Of a stretch of DNA of 64,000 bases, positions 57,236 through 64,000 are shown one piece after another. The stretch lies in assembly GCA_026014485.1 (NCBI GenBank), contig JAOZIE010000023.1, positions 248,001 through 312,000 on the forward strand, read 5' to 3'. The notes under the pieces are model-generated. The model searched no databases, was not told the DNA's origin, and saw only the letters and a list, made by a program, of their open reading frames with translations. The stretch comes from Candidatus Bathyarchaeota archaeon. Its GTDB lineage: Archaea > Thermoproteota > Bathyarchaeia > Bathyarchaeales > Bathycorpusculaceae. A program made the position numbers and the translations under genes. The number at the start of each line of letters is the position of its first letter. Position 1 is the stretch's first letter.

Positions 57236-58618
57236 TCAGATTTCCGATATGGCAATCTTCTTTTTTAGACTTTCAACCAAGTCAGTTAACGGCTGGCTTA
57301 ACTCCACGGGGTACGGCAACGCGCCTGTTATCCTTTTATGTTTTTCAGGAAGCTTCCTCAGGTTCACAGCCGCAGACTCCCGAATCTGGCTAAGCGACGG
57401 AAGCTCACCGCTCATTTTGCCTTCATGCATGACTTCGACAAGCAGCGGTTCCCCCTCGGGCTTTTCATCTGCCAACGTTATCAGGTCTTTCACGTAAAAG
57501 CCCTCCTCGTCTATGAAACGGTGAACCTGCTTTCTCCCCGGCAGGGTGGCTTTACCTTCGCTCAGCTTCATGATAGGCGCGAACCCGCAGTTTCCGTTTT
57601 TGACTTCGCAGAGTTTGTAGACTATGTCTAAGTAGGGGTAGTCTGCGGCGGTTCCCATTTTTGTGCCCACACCGAACGCGTCGATTTTGGCGTTTTCGGC
57701 TTTCAACTCCTCAATTTTGTACTCGTCTAAATCTCCGCTTGCGAAGATGTTAACGTAACCTAAACCCAAAGAGTCCAGCAGCACCCGCACTTTCTTGCTG
57801 GTCTCCGCTAAGTCTCCGCTGTCTAACCGCACTCCTCCAAGCTTAAAGCCGCGTTTCTCCAGTTCCTTAGCGACAGCAGCGGCTTTCTTTGCACCTGCCA
57901 AGTCGTTGTAGGTGTCTATGAGCAGTGTTGATTTAGTTGGGAACGTTTTGGCGAAGGCTCGAAAAGCATCAATTTCATGTTCAAATGACATTACAAAGGA
58001 ATGCGCCATGGTTCCGAATATCGGTATGTTATATGCCATTCCCGCTAGCACGTTGGAGGTTCCTTGGCATCCTGCGATGTAGCTGCTGCGCGCCGCCTTC
58101 ATGCCTGCGTCAACTCCCGGTTCCCTGCGCAAGCCGAACTCAACCACCGTTTTGCCGTCGGCCGCTTGCACCACTCTGGCGGCTTTGGAGGCAATCATGG
58201 TTTGCAGGTTTACAGTGTTTAGCAGAAAAGTCTCCACCAACTGCGCCTCAATTATGGGGGCAGTCACCCGAATTAGTGGTTCCTGGGGGAAAACTACGGT
58301 GCCCTCGGGAACCGCGTGGACTTCACCTGTGAACTTGAAGTTTTTTAGGTACCTGAGGAACGGCTCTTCGAATCCTTGCCGCCGCAGGTAAGCGATGTGC
58401 TGGTCAGTGAACTTTATGCTCTGCAGATACTGTAGCACCTGCTCTAGACCCGCAAACAGAAAGAAACTGCGGCTGGCTGGTAGTCTGCGGATGAACAGGT
58501 CGAAGGTGGCGGGTTCCAGCTTTTCGTTGTCAAAGTAGCTGGCACACATGGCTAATTCGTAAAGGTCTGTGAACAGGCTCATGTTTGCTTCGTTTTGGCA
58601 GCCTAAAAAGTCCTTCAT
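57236..58618 (-). CDS. pncB: nicotinate phosphoribosyltransferase
   Basis: A 460-residue enzyme making nicotinate mononucleotide from nicotinate and PRPP in NAD salvage. Markers: LFTDLYELAMCASYF near 16-30, EFGLRREPGVDAGMKAARSS near 157-176, GTMAHSFVMSFEHEIDAFRA near 205-224 (phosphorylated His in TMAHS), GVRLDSGDLAETSKKVR near 268-284, and VFG-type GVGTKMG near 317-323. Normal length. Confidence 0.94.
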   Translation of the reverse strand: MKDFLGCQNEANMSLFTDLYELAMCASYFDNEKLEPATFDLFIRRLPASRSFFLFAGLEQVLQYLQSIKFTDQHIAYLRRQGFEEPFLRYLKNFKFTGEVHAVPEGTVVFPQEPLIRVTAPIIEAQLVETFLLNTVNLQTMIASKAARVVQAADGKTVVEFGLRREPGVDAGMKAARSSYIAGCQGTSNVLAGMAYNIPIFGTMAHSFVMSFEHEIDAFRAFAKTFPTKSTLLIDTYNDLAGAKKAAAVAKELEKRGFKLGGVRLDSGDLAETSKKVRVLLDSLGLGYVNIFASGDLDEYKIEELKAENAKIDAFGVGTKMGTAADYPYLDIVYKLCEVKNGNCGFAPIMKLSEGKATLPGRKQVHRFIDEEGFYVKDLITLADEKPEGEPLLVEVMHEGKMSGELPSLSQIRESAAVNLRKLPEKHKRITGALPYPVELSQPLTDLVESLKKKIAISEI

Positions 58619-58823
58619 ACCCTAAGGCTAGGGAAAAGAGGATTTTAACTTTTCCAACCTGCAGCCGTGCCAGAAGTTTTTTCGTTTGTTTGCCTTGTTT
58701 CGATTGTGCATGTCGGCGGCGTTTTTGTGGGGTGCTTGCCCCCTTTAGCTCGTTTATTTCTTTTAATCGAAACGGGTGTTGCGGGTTTTTCATGGAGGCT
58801 TCTTAGCTGGGGTGAGGAATTCC

Positions 58824-58830
58824 TTATAAG
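58824..58830 (+). promoter_or_regulatory. TATA box upstream of the acyltransferase gene
   Basis: TTATAAG in ATTCCTTATAAGCAATCG, about 88 bases before the ATG at 58916. The rest of 58619-58915 holds no supported gene. Confidence 0.4.
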
Positions 58831-58915
58831 CAATCGTTAAACTAGGGGTTAAGAATTGACCGTGGAGATAAGTCAAGAATCCACTGAACCTTAACAACAG
58901 TCGGATTGAAGGAAG

Positions 58916-60007
58916 ATGGCGGACACAAACCCAGATGCAGATCCTTCAACTGCAACCGTGCAAAAGAAAGCAGGAATCCCCGTGGATCTTATTCGTTCCG
59001 TGGGGATATTCTTGGTTATTCTTCTCCATGTGTCTATCCAGCCAGTGCCTGTGCCTTCCAATATATCGGCGACTACCGCTTGGTGGGCGTTTGACTTCTA
59101 CAATTCCATAGCCCGTCCCTGTGTTCCGCTTTTTGTCATGTTGAGCGGTTACCTGCTTCTTCAACCGTCCAAGGTTAATGAGCCCCTGAAAGTGTTTTTT
59201 AAGAAGCGGTGGAAACGCATCGGGTTACCCTTCCTTTTCTGGGGCATAGTTTACTTTGTGTGGACCATAGCGTTTGACGGCGTCACGTTGTCCTTTGACT
59301 CTGCGATTCAAAGCCTACTGCAGGGACCCTACATCACGTTCTGGTACCTCTACATGCTGGTGGGGCTTTACCTTCTTACTCCGCTTCTGCGGGTTTTCAT
59401 GGCATACGCTGGCGACCACATCCTAGAGTTTGTTCTCGCAATCTGGTTCATAGGAACAGGGATAGTGCCTTTGGCTGGTCTCATGGGGCTCAACCTGAAC
59501 GGGAACGTCTTTATTCTTCCAGGATGGATAGGCTACTTCCTCTTCGGCGGATACCTGCCCCGATTAAAGACCAAGATACGCTCATGGAAACTCTACGGGT
59601 TAATGGCTTTAGGCCTCGCATGGACCATGATAGGCAGCGCGTACATGGTTATTGACCCTGGACCCCAGCTTTACTTCTTCTTTGACTACTTAACTGCCAA
59701 CGTGATAATCGTGTCTGTCTCACTGTTTATCCTGCTAAGTTCCATCTCTGTGCAGTCCCTTGAGAGCCGCCCCAGCTGGGCAAAGCGGCTGGTTCGTTTG
59801 GTGGGGCAGAATTCGCTGCCGATTTACTTGTTCCACATGCTTCTCTTGGAGGCTTTCCAGAATGGGCTGTTCGGGTTCAACTTAACCATCATGACGTTTA
59901 ATCCTGTGATTATGACGCCTCTGCTAGCCGTTATCATTCTCTTTCTAAGCGTCGGGTTTGTCGCTCTCCTCAAAAAAGTGCCCTACCTAAAACGGTTCAT
60001 CGGCTAA
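58916..60007 (+). CDS. acyltransferase-3 family membrane protein (OafA/WecH-type)
   Basis: A 363-residue integral membrane O-acyltransferase with about ten helices. The catalytic LHVSIQ near residue 38-43 supplies the His of the family, with VDLIRSVGIFLVILLH at the first helix and RPCVPLFVMLSGYLLL near 63-78. Substrates in relatives are surface polysaccharides or lipids. It is convergent with an SGNH hydrolase gene, and such pairs often act on the same O-acyl groups; here that is a guess. Confidence 0.85.
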   Translation: MADTNPDADPSTATVQKKAGIPVDLIRSVGIFLVILLHVSIQPVPVPSNISATTAWWAFDFYNSIARPCVPLFVMLSGYLLLQPSKVNEPLKVFFKKRWKRIGLPFLFWGIVYFVWTIAFDGVTLSFDSAIQSLLQGPYITFWYLYMLVGLYLLTPLLRVFMAYAGDHILEFVLAIWFIGTGIVPLAGLMGLNLNGNVFILPGWIGYFLFGGYLPRLKTKIRSWKLYGLMALGLAWTMIGSAYMVIDPGPQLYFFFDYLTANVIIVSVSLFILLSSISVQSLESRPSWAKRLVRLVGQNSLPIYLFHMLLLEAFQNGLFGFNLTIMTFNPVIMTPLLAVIILFLSVGFVALLKKVPYLKRFIG

Positions 60008-60054
60008 AAGCACCGCACAATTTGTTGTGGTTGCACAGTTTCACTTTTACCCTT

Positions 60055-60741
60055 TTATGGGGATGCTCTGTGCGCGAAGACGGCTTGGTATACGGCGTCG
60101 GCTATGATTTTGGCGCCTTGCCAGTCTGGGTGCACTCCGTCCCAAAAGTAATCTGGGTGATCTATAAGCAGCGGGTAAATATCTATGGTGGGCAGGTTTA
60201 GTTCCTGCGCGACTTGGTCAATTCTGGGCATGATGCCCTGAACCAGGTTTTCCGAGTAGGGTCCAAAGTTGTCGTTGAAGATGGGTGGGGGCTTTAGGAT
60301 CCAAATTTCGGGGTTGAATTTCTCAAATCTGCTTATTATCGTTTTGTAGTCGTCTACGAATCGGCTGATATTCCCGAAGTACTTGGGGTTAGCATCGTTT
60401 GTCCCCAGCATAATGATGACTATTTCTGGTTCAAACGCGAGTGCCCTTTGAAACGCAAGGCTGTTTAGGTATGGCTTGTCAGAGGTTGAAAGGGCGGTGG
60501 TTCCTCCTGCGCCGCAGTTAGCCACAAAATAGTTATCGCCCAGTAGTGCTCTGAGGTCTTGGGGGTATTCTGTGCCTTCGGTTATGCTGTCGCCTACACA
60601 TGCCACGCACACGATGTGCGTAGGTTCAAAGGTATTAAGGTGATTTACTGGGGTCAGAACAATAGAAACTAGGAAAGCAGTGGATAATATAGCAACCAGA
60701 ACCGTCGCCGATAATACCTGCCTTTTTTCAGTACGCAACAT
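60055..60741 (-). CDS. SGNH/GDSL hydrolase, membrane-anchored
   Basis: A 228-residue esterase with one N-terminal membrane helix (about 10-30). Block I CVGDSITEG near 44-52 has the catalytic Ser, NCGAGGTTAL gives block II, MLGTNDANPK near 112-121 gives block III and DGVHPDWQGAKIIAD near 205-219 carries Asp and His. Substrate unknown. ATG at 60741 follows GAGGG; the frame starts four codons earlier at GTG. Confidence 0.88.
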   Translation of the reverse strand: MLRTEKRQVLSATVLVAILSTAFLVSIVLTPVNHLNTFEPTHIVCVACVGDSITEGTEYPQDLRALLGDNYFVANCGAGGTTALSTSDKPYLNSLAFQRALAFEPEIVIIMLGTNDANPKYFGNISRFVDDYKTIISRFEKFNPEIWILKPPPIFNDNFGPYSENLVQGIMPRIDQVAQELNLPTIDIYPLLIDHPDYFWDGVHPDWQGAKIIADAVYQAVFAHRASP

Positions 60742-60835
60742 TAAGTCCCTCACCCGCCCAATGATTGTTCTACCAAAGCCGCAAGTGCTCTCTTTTCCTT
60801 AGATGCATCCGCTTTTAGTTAAGGTGACTAGAATC

Positions 60836-60865
60836 AATAAAAGCTCTATAATTTAGCTTTTTATT
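60836..60865. terminator. AT-rich hairpin with oligo-T on the + side
   Basis: AATAAAAGCT (60836-60845) pairs with AGCTTTTTATT (60855-60865), with one bulge, followed by a T run. On either strand it could act as a bidirectional terminator, serving the restriction-enzyme gene that ends at 61022. The rest of 60754-61021 is AT-rich with no gene seen. Confidence 0.4.
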
Positions 60866-61021
60866 TTTTTTACGAAAAGCAACTGGATTTTACTGCACGC
60901 CGATTCAGGGCATTTTAAACAATTCACTCTTAACCCTTGTTACTCAAGTACTGCAAGACGGCCAATGATGCTGAAATCGCCTGCTAGACTGTATACGGGC
61001 GGTCTCTTTGGCCCGAAAATT

Positions 61022-61702
61022 TTATGTTATCTTTTTTAAATCCTTAACAAATTTATCGAATGTTTTAACTTTATTACTTTCTTCTAATTGGGTTCCACAC
61101 ATAACATAACTCCCGTCGGTATCAACTTCTACTATTGCTCTTCCTTTTTTAACGGGGTTTCTTTTCATCAATGTGTTATCCTCGTCTGGAGTAACGAAAT
61201 AGACTTTTATATGCTCTGTAACTGGCTGCCTATACAACTTGTTTTTCCAATATCCTGTTTGTGCTATTCTTTCTCGCAATGTTACCTTACTCGATATTAC
61301 TGCAAGAACCCTGTATGTATTAGGTTGGTAAATGACTATGTCAACATCAGGAAGATGAGACCCGAATTCTCCATAATCAACCAGCAGATTTCTTTTCACC
61401 GTGCTCAATTCATGAGAAAGATTCTCACCACTACTTCGCTCAAGTAAGTTGCCTGAAACCATTTTTAATCCTATGACCTCTACTTCTTTCTTAAGCATGT
61501 ATAAAACAAGCTTTTCGAGGTTCTTTCCTTTCCATGCCCTCCATGATTGTTCATGATCTTTACCCGCTGTAGGTTTAGCAAGCCAGTCTTTGTAGTGTAT
61601 TATCTTAGCTTCCTCAAAGAGTTCAGAAACATGCTTGTAGACATCCATACCGAAGGTTTTTCTTTTCTCTTCATATAGCTCTATTAAGTCGTCAATTTTC
61701 AT
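61022..61702 (-). CDS. BsaWI-like type II restriction endonuclease
   Basis: A 226-residue enzyme resembling the BsaWI family (WCCGGW-type cutters). DHEQSWRAWKGKNLEKLVLY near 50-69 is the signature N-terminal helix. The PD-(D/E)xK core is visible as LPDVDIVIY near 118-126 with AVISSKVTLRERIAQTGYWK near 134-153, in which Asp, Ser-Ser-Lys and Glu would bind Mg2+. Specificity for a CCGG core is inferred from family. It is followed (upstream on the + coordinate) by a methyltransferase gene in the same direction, 18 bases apart. Base composition is much more AT-rich than the rest. Confidence 0.75.
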   Translation of the reverse strand: MKIDDLIELYEEKRKTFGMDVYKHVSELFEEAKIIHYKDWLAKPTAGKDHEQSWRAWKGKNLEKLVLYMLKKEVEVIGLKMVSGNLLERSSGENLSHELSTVKRNLLVDYGEFGSHLPDVDIVIYQPNTYRVLAVISSKVTLRERIAQTGYWKNKLYRQPVTEHIKVYFVTPDEDNTLMKRNPVKKGRAIVEVDTDGSYVMCGTQLEESNKVKTFDKFVKDLKKIT

Positions 61703-61720
61703 TCCGACAATTTCCTCCCC

Positions 61721-63016
61721 CTAATTTGGTTTTTTTCTTTCTCTCGTGTAATATGTCCAACTAATCTCTCTTGGTTCTTCTGTTTTTTCCCCAGAAACTG
61801 GTTTTCTTAAAATGAACAGGTATTTGAAACCCCGTAAGTAAAAATTGAATCGTCGCGCACGATTTGCCCAAATGCCTGTGTTCGATGATTGATTACGACG
61901 AGCAACACAGACTATGTCGACTGTATCAAAATATTTCGTCAATCTGGAATAAAGTAGAAAACCCACCGGAGTAGCCTTTTTCTTCACCCATTGGTCTCCA
62001 ATAAGCCATCCGAGCACTTTTCCAGGTTTTAATATTCGATATGCTTCTGTTATAACTTCTTCAAGTTCACTATAGAATTCTTCGGTTTCACTTGATATTA
62101 ATCCTATGTTTGCGGGGTGCTCGTTATACTTTATGTTATCTCCATATGGTGAATCGATAAAAACAAGGTCAACACTGTTATCAAATAAAGGAATTTGTCT
62201 CGCATCATTCTGTAATATGTCGTTTCTAAACTCTGGTGGCTTTACGTCATAACAAATAGCTTTTCTGCCTTCTTCATTACACACATCTAGAGTGGTGCCA
62301 CTGCCACACATCGGGTCAACAACCAAATCACCCGGTTCGGTATATCGCCACACAAGATTCCAAATTAGTTCAGCAGGCGTAACACCTGCATATTTGTTGT
62401 TTCCTTTTTTGTTTTTTCCATAGTTTTGTCTCGGGAAGTCCCAAAATGTAGTTGCTTGAAGCTCGGGAATTTCTTCTATATCCTTAATCTTTTGAACTTT
62501 ACCAAGTAGTTCCCAATTTCGTGGTTCCAAAATACTCGGTTGAATCTTTCCCGTACCTGTTAGAATTTCTTTGCGCCATTCCTTCACTTCCGTGTTAAGG
62601 GGTCTGTAAAAGTCAAGAAGTTTAGTCATTCCTTTTGGAAATAGTACTGATAATCTTCCAATACCCATCTGCTTAAGTAATTTGCCGCCACTCGCTAACG
62701 GCAGAATATCTCCCAAGGATTCAACAGTTACTTGATATGGGTAATTGCCTCCCCACGCCTTGGGTTCGATATTCCTTCTGGCATCTGCTGTCGCCCTAAA
62801 AACTCCGAAAAGAAAATCATTATCTATGTTAAGAAGAAATAAAATATCTCCTTTTTTGACTCTCATTGCTACGGCTCCATATTGCCTGCTTGTGCCAAAT
62901 AGCATTCGAGTTAAGCATTCCTCTTGTGACTTATTAGTACACGCAAAAATGAATCCGTGTATTTCTCTTTCCTTTATGGCTGTTTCTGTTTTAATGATTA
63001 ACGTTGTATCTTCCAT
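61721..63016 (-). CDS. DNA methyltransferase with N-terminal DCD/EVE-like domain
   Basis: A 431-residue protein. Residues about 18-105 (GFIFACTNKSQEECLTRMLF, then KKGDILFLLNIDNDFLFGVF) resemble a DCD/EVE-like PUA-type fold seen in plant stress proteins and in modified-base readers. The methyltransferase follows: VVDPMCGSGTTLDVC near 235-249 (SAM motif I) and FIDSPYGDNIKYNEH near 289-303 (catalytic motif IV, DSPY), in X-I-IV order. It should protect host sites from the BsaWI-like enzyme. Target base (m4C or m6A) is not clear; the D/S-P-P/x-Y motif favours an amino-group methylase. Confidence 0.8.
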   Translation of the reverse strand: MEDTTLIIKTETAIKEREIHGFIFACTNKSQEECLTRMLFGTSRQYGAVAMRVKKGDILFLLNIDNDFLFGVFRATADARRNIEPKAWGGNYPYQVTVESLGDILPLASGGKLLKQMGIGRLSVLFPKGMTKLLDFYRPLNTEVKEWRKEILTGTGKIQPSILEPRNWELLGKVQKIKDIEEIPELQATTFWDFPRQNYGKNKKGNNKYAGVTPAELIWNLVWRYTEPGDLVVDPMCGSGTTLDVCNEEGRKAICYDVKPPEFRNDILQNDARQIPLFDNSVDLVFIDSPYGDNIKYNEHPANIGLISSETEEFYSELEEVITEAYRILKPGKVLGWLIGDQWVKKKATPVGFLLYSRLTKYFDTVDIVCVARRNQSSNTGIWANRARRFNFYLRGFKYLFILRKPVSGEKTEEPREISWTYYTRERKKPN

Positions 63017-63175
63017 TAGATTGCCTCAAGAGGATTAAGATTGTTCCTACCTTAACCCGCTTAATATATAATCGCCGTGTATATTACTTTTTTATACCCC
63101 GTGGATTGGCATGAGCTGCCAAATGGGTAGGGCATTTTTAAGCATAATCTGCCGTTCAATATGCCTCACATCCAT

Positions 63176-63673
63176 TTAAGAAATTGAATTCACCCACCAG
63201 AAGTTGTTGGCTTCTTTATTTCCGAGGATAATGCCGTAATATGTGCTTCTGGGTTTAGTTGTTTCGATAATGGCTTTGCCTTTGAGTAGCCATGTGTGTT
63301 GTCTCCAAATGCCGTCAGTGCTCAAAGCCCAGCCTGTTGCAATTCTGAGCGTTTTTGGTTGTTTATTCCATAATTGTGCACAGTTGCTATGGCATTTGCA
63401 CGGTGCCATTGGTTTGAAAATAACTTTGCCTTGAATGAGTTGCCCTTTGGTTACGAGATCTTCGAGATCTGGTTCGGGTTGAAGTGCTACCCAATCACCG
63501 CCAAGGGACAACAATATGTCTTGTAGCGGCTTTAGTTCAGGCATCTTTTCAAGGGTTTTTTCAGTTTTGATCCTTGCCCACTCTGCCCATTCGAGGTCAT
63601 TTATCGCTCGGTTTTTGTGAGTATACGTGTGAGTGTGGCTGTTCTTTTTTTCGTTTGCCCCATTTTTGGTCAT
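63176..63673 (-). CDS. protein of unknown function with CxCH motif
   Basis: A 165-residue protein. The N-terminus is Asn/Lys/His-rich (HTHTYTHK). The middle (about 60-90) has LGGDWVALQPEPDLEDLVTK. CKCHSNCAQLWN near 99-110 could bind metal. The C-terminal ATGWALSTDGIWRQHTWLL segment, followed by ETTKPRSTYYGIIL, looks like a conserved domain seen in many bacterial and phage proteins, but I cannot name the family. It lies 160 bases before the methyltransferase gene on the same strand, in the AT-rich island. Confidence 0.6.
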   Translation of the reverse strand: MTKNGANEKKNSHTHTYTHKNRAINDLEWAEWARIKTEKTLEKMPELKPLQDILLSLGGDWVALQPEPDLEDLVTKGQLIQGKVIFKPMAPCKCHSNCAQLWNKQPKTLRIATGWALSTDGIWRQHTWLLKGKAIIETTKPRSTYYGIILGNKEANNFWWVNSIS

Positions 63674-63823
63674 CCTTAACAACTTCGCTGTCGCATATTT
63701 TATTAGTTATCCAATTTTAAAATTGGCTCCTTTTGGCTGCATACGCCAAAATCTGCCAAATAGTTATGGCTTGCATTTGTAAGGTTCCTTGTAAATTGTT
63801 GAATTTATTAATTGCTAACTTTC

Positions 63824-64000
63824 GTGAGGCTTCTTAGGTGTGTGGAGTTCTGGGTTTTGGCAGGTGCGATTCAGATGCCGTTTGTAGGGGGTGAGTGCCA
63901 GAGAATTAAAGCTAACGTTTTATGGGGCTATTCCGAAAAAGTGCCCGATGCAACTGGTAATTCAGGTTCATATTTGGTGCCTATTAGCGAATCATCGCAG
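63824..64000 (+). CDS. possible gene start, truncated at the window edge
   Basis: A frame open from 63812 to the end of the window. Candidate starts are GTG 63824, GTG 63842, TTG 63857 and ATG 63875. The downstream part reads MPFVGGECQRIKANVLWGYS, then KVPDATGNSGSYLVPISESS, which has protein-like composition. No family can be assigned. Confidence 0.35.
   Translation, partial: MRLLRCVEFWVLAGAIQMPFVGGECQRIKANVLWGYSEKVPDATGNSGSYLVPISESSQ

Overview
The window is archaeal. It carries TFIIB, Gar1, L7Ae, S28e, L24e and L40e, an RPA-like OB protein, a TRAM protein, HypF/C/D, a tungstate-type ABC transporter, an archaeal-type HMG-CoA synthase/thiolase pair, and an elongator tRNA-Met whose intron sits at a non-canonical position with a bulge-helix-bulge. 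Strong Shine-Dalgarno motifs inside operons, TATA boxes and occasional leaderless starts are all visible. The content (Lrp/TrmB regulators, 2-oxoacid:ferredoxin oxidoreductase, NfnAB-like genes, large lumenal/surface proteins with Thr/Pro linkers, a PEF-type C-terminal anchor) best fits an anaerobic member of the TACK group such as Bathyarchaeia. That placement is an inference from gene content; no rRNA is present.

Layout. 1-8 kb: aspartyl-tRNA synthetase, a hidden L40e gene, an Lrp-sucC-sucD operon, a DUF116 protein, tfb-gar1, and the divergent rpl7ae-rps28e-rpl24e operon. 8-11 kb: redox and ion genes (ferritin-like protein, flavodoxin, Gdt1-type transporter, thioredoxin reductase), then a promoter-led array of three ~117-bp repeats, each able to fold as a G.U-containing hairpin followed by oligo-T. 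11-16 kb: a 1059-residue beta-propeller surface protein, a divergent TrmB regulator and a broken integrase. 16-27 kb: an MvhD-like/NfnA/NfnB redox operon, a CMD-family protein, an acyl-CoA ligase, hypF-hypC-hypD, an M48-like protease and tRNA-Thr. 27-32 kb: a divergent iron/corrinoid ABC locus with a dockerin-like binding protein and a methyltransferase. 32-38 kb: rpiA, intron-containing tRNA-Met, inositol-phosphatase-type enzyme, phosphoesterase, histidine kinase, Hsp20, SWIM protein.

38-46 kb is a surface and tungstate/molybdate block: a four-domain secreted protein of sulfite-oxidase-like fold leads a wtpABC-like operon, with a two-domain relative and a secreted phosphoesterase beside it. 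46-48 kb holds an orphan pair of contractile-injection/phage-tail tube genes followed by a membrane-bound winged-helix regulator. 48-58 kb: 2-oxoacid:ferredoxin oxidoreductase, MNT-HEPN pair, TRAM and OB proteins, a Yip1-like protein, a DUF35-HMG-CoA synthase fusion with its thiolase, and nicotinate phosphoribosyltransferase. 58-64 kb: acyltransferase and SGNH hydrolase, then an AT-rich island with a BsaWI-like restriction enzyme, its methyltransferase and two unrecognised genes.

The points most worth a second look are the tandem hairpin array (10.95-11.36 kb), three genes that appear to start at ACG, ACG and CTG behind strong Shine-Dalgarno motifs, the molybdopterin-fold surface protein leading the tungstate operon, and the orphan tube-protein pair.
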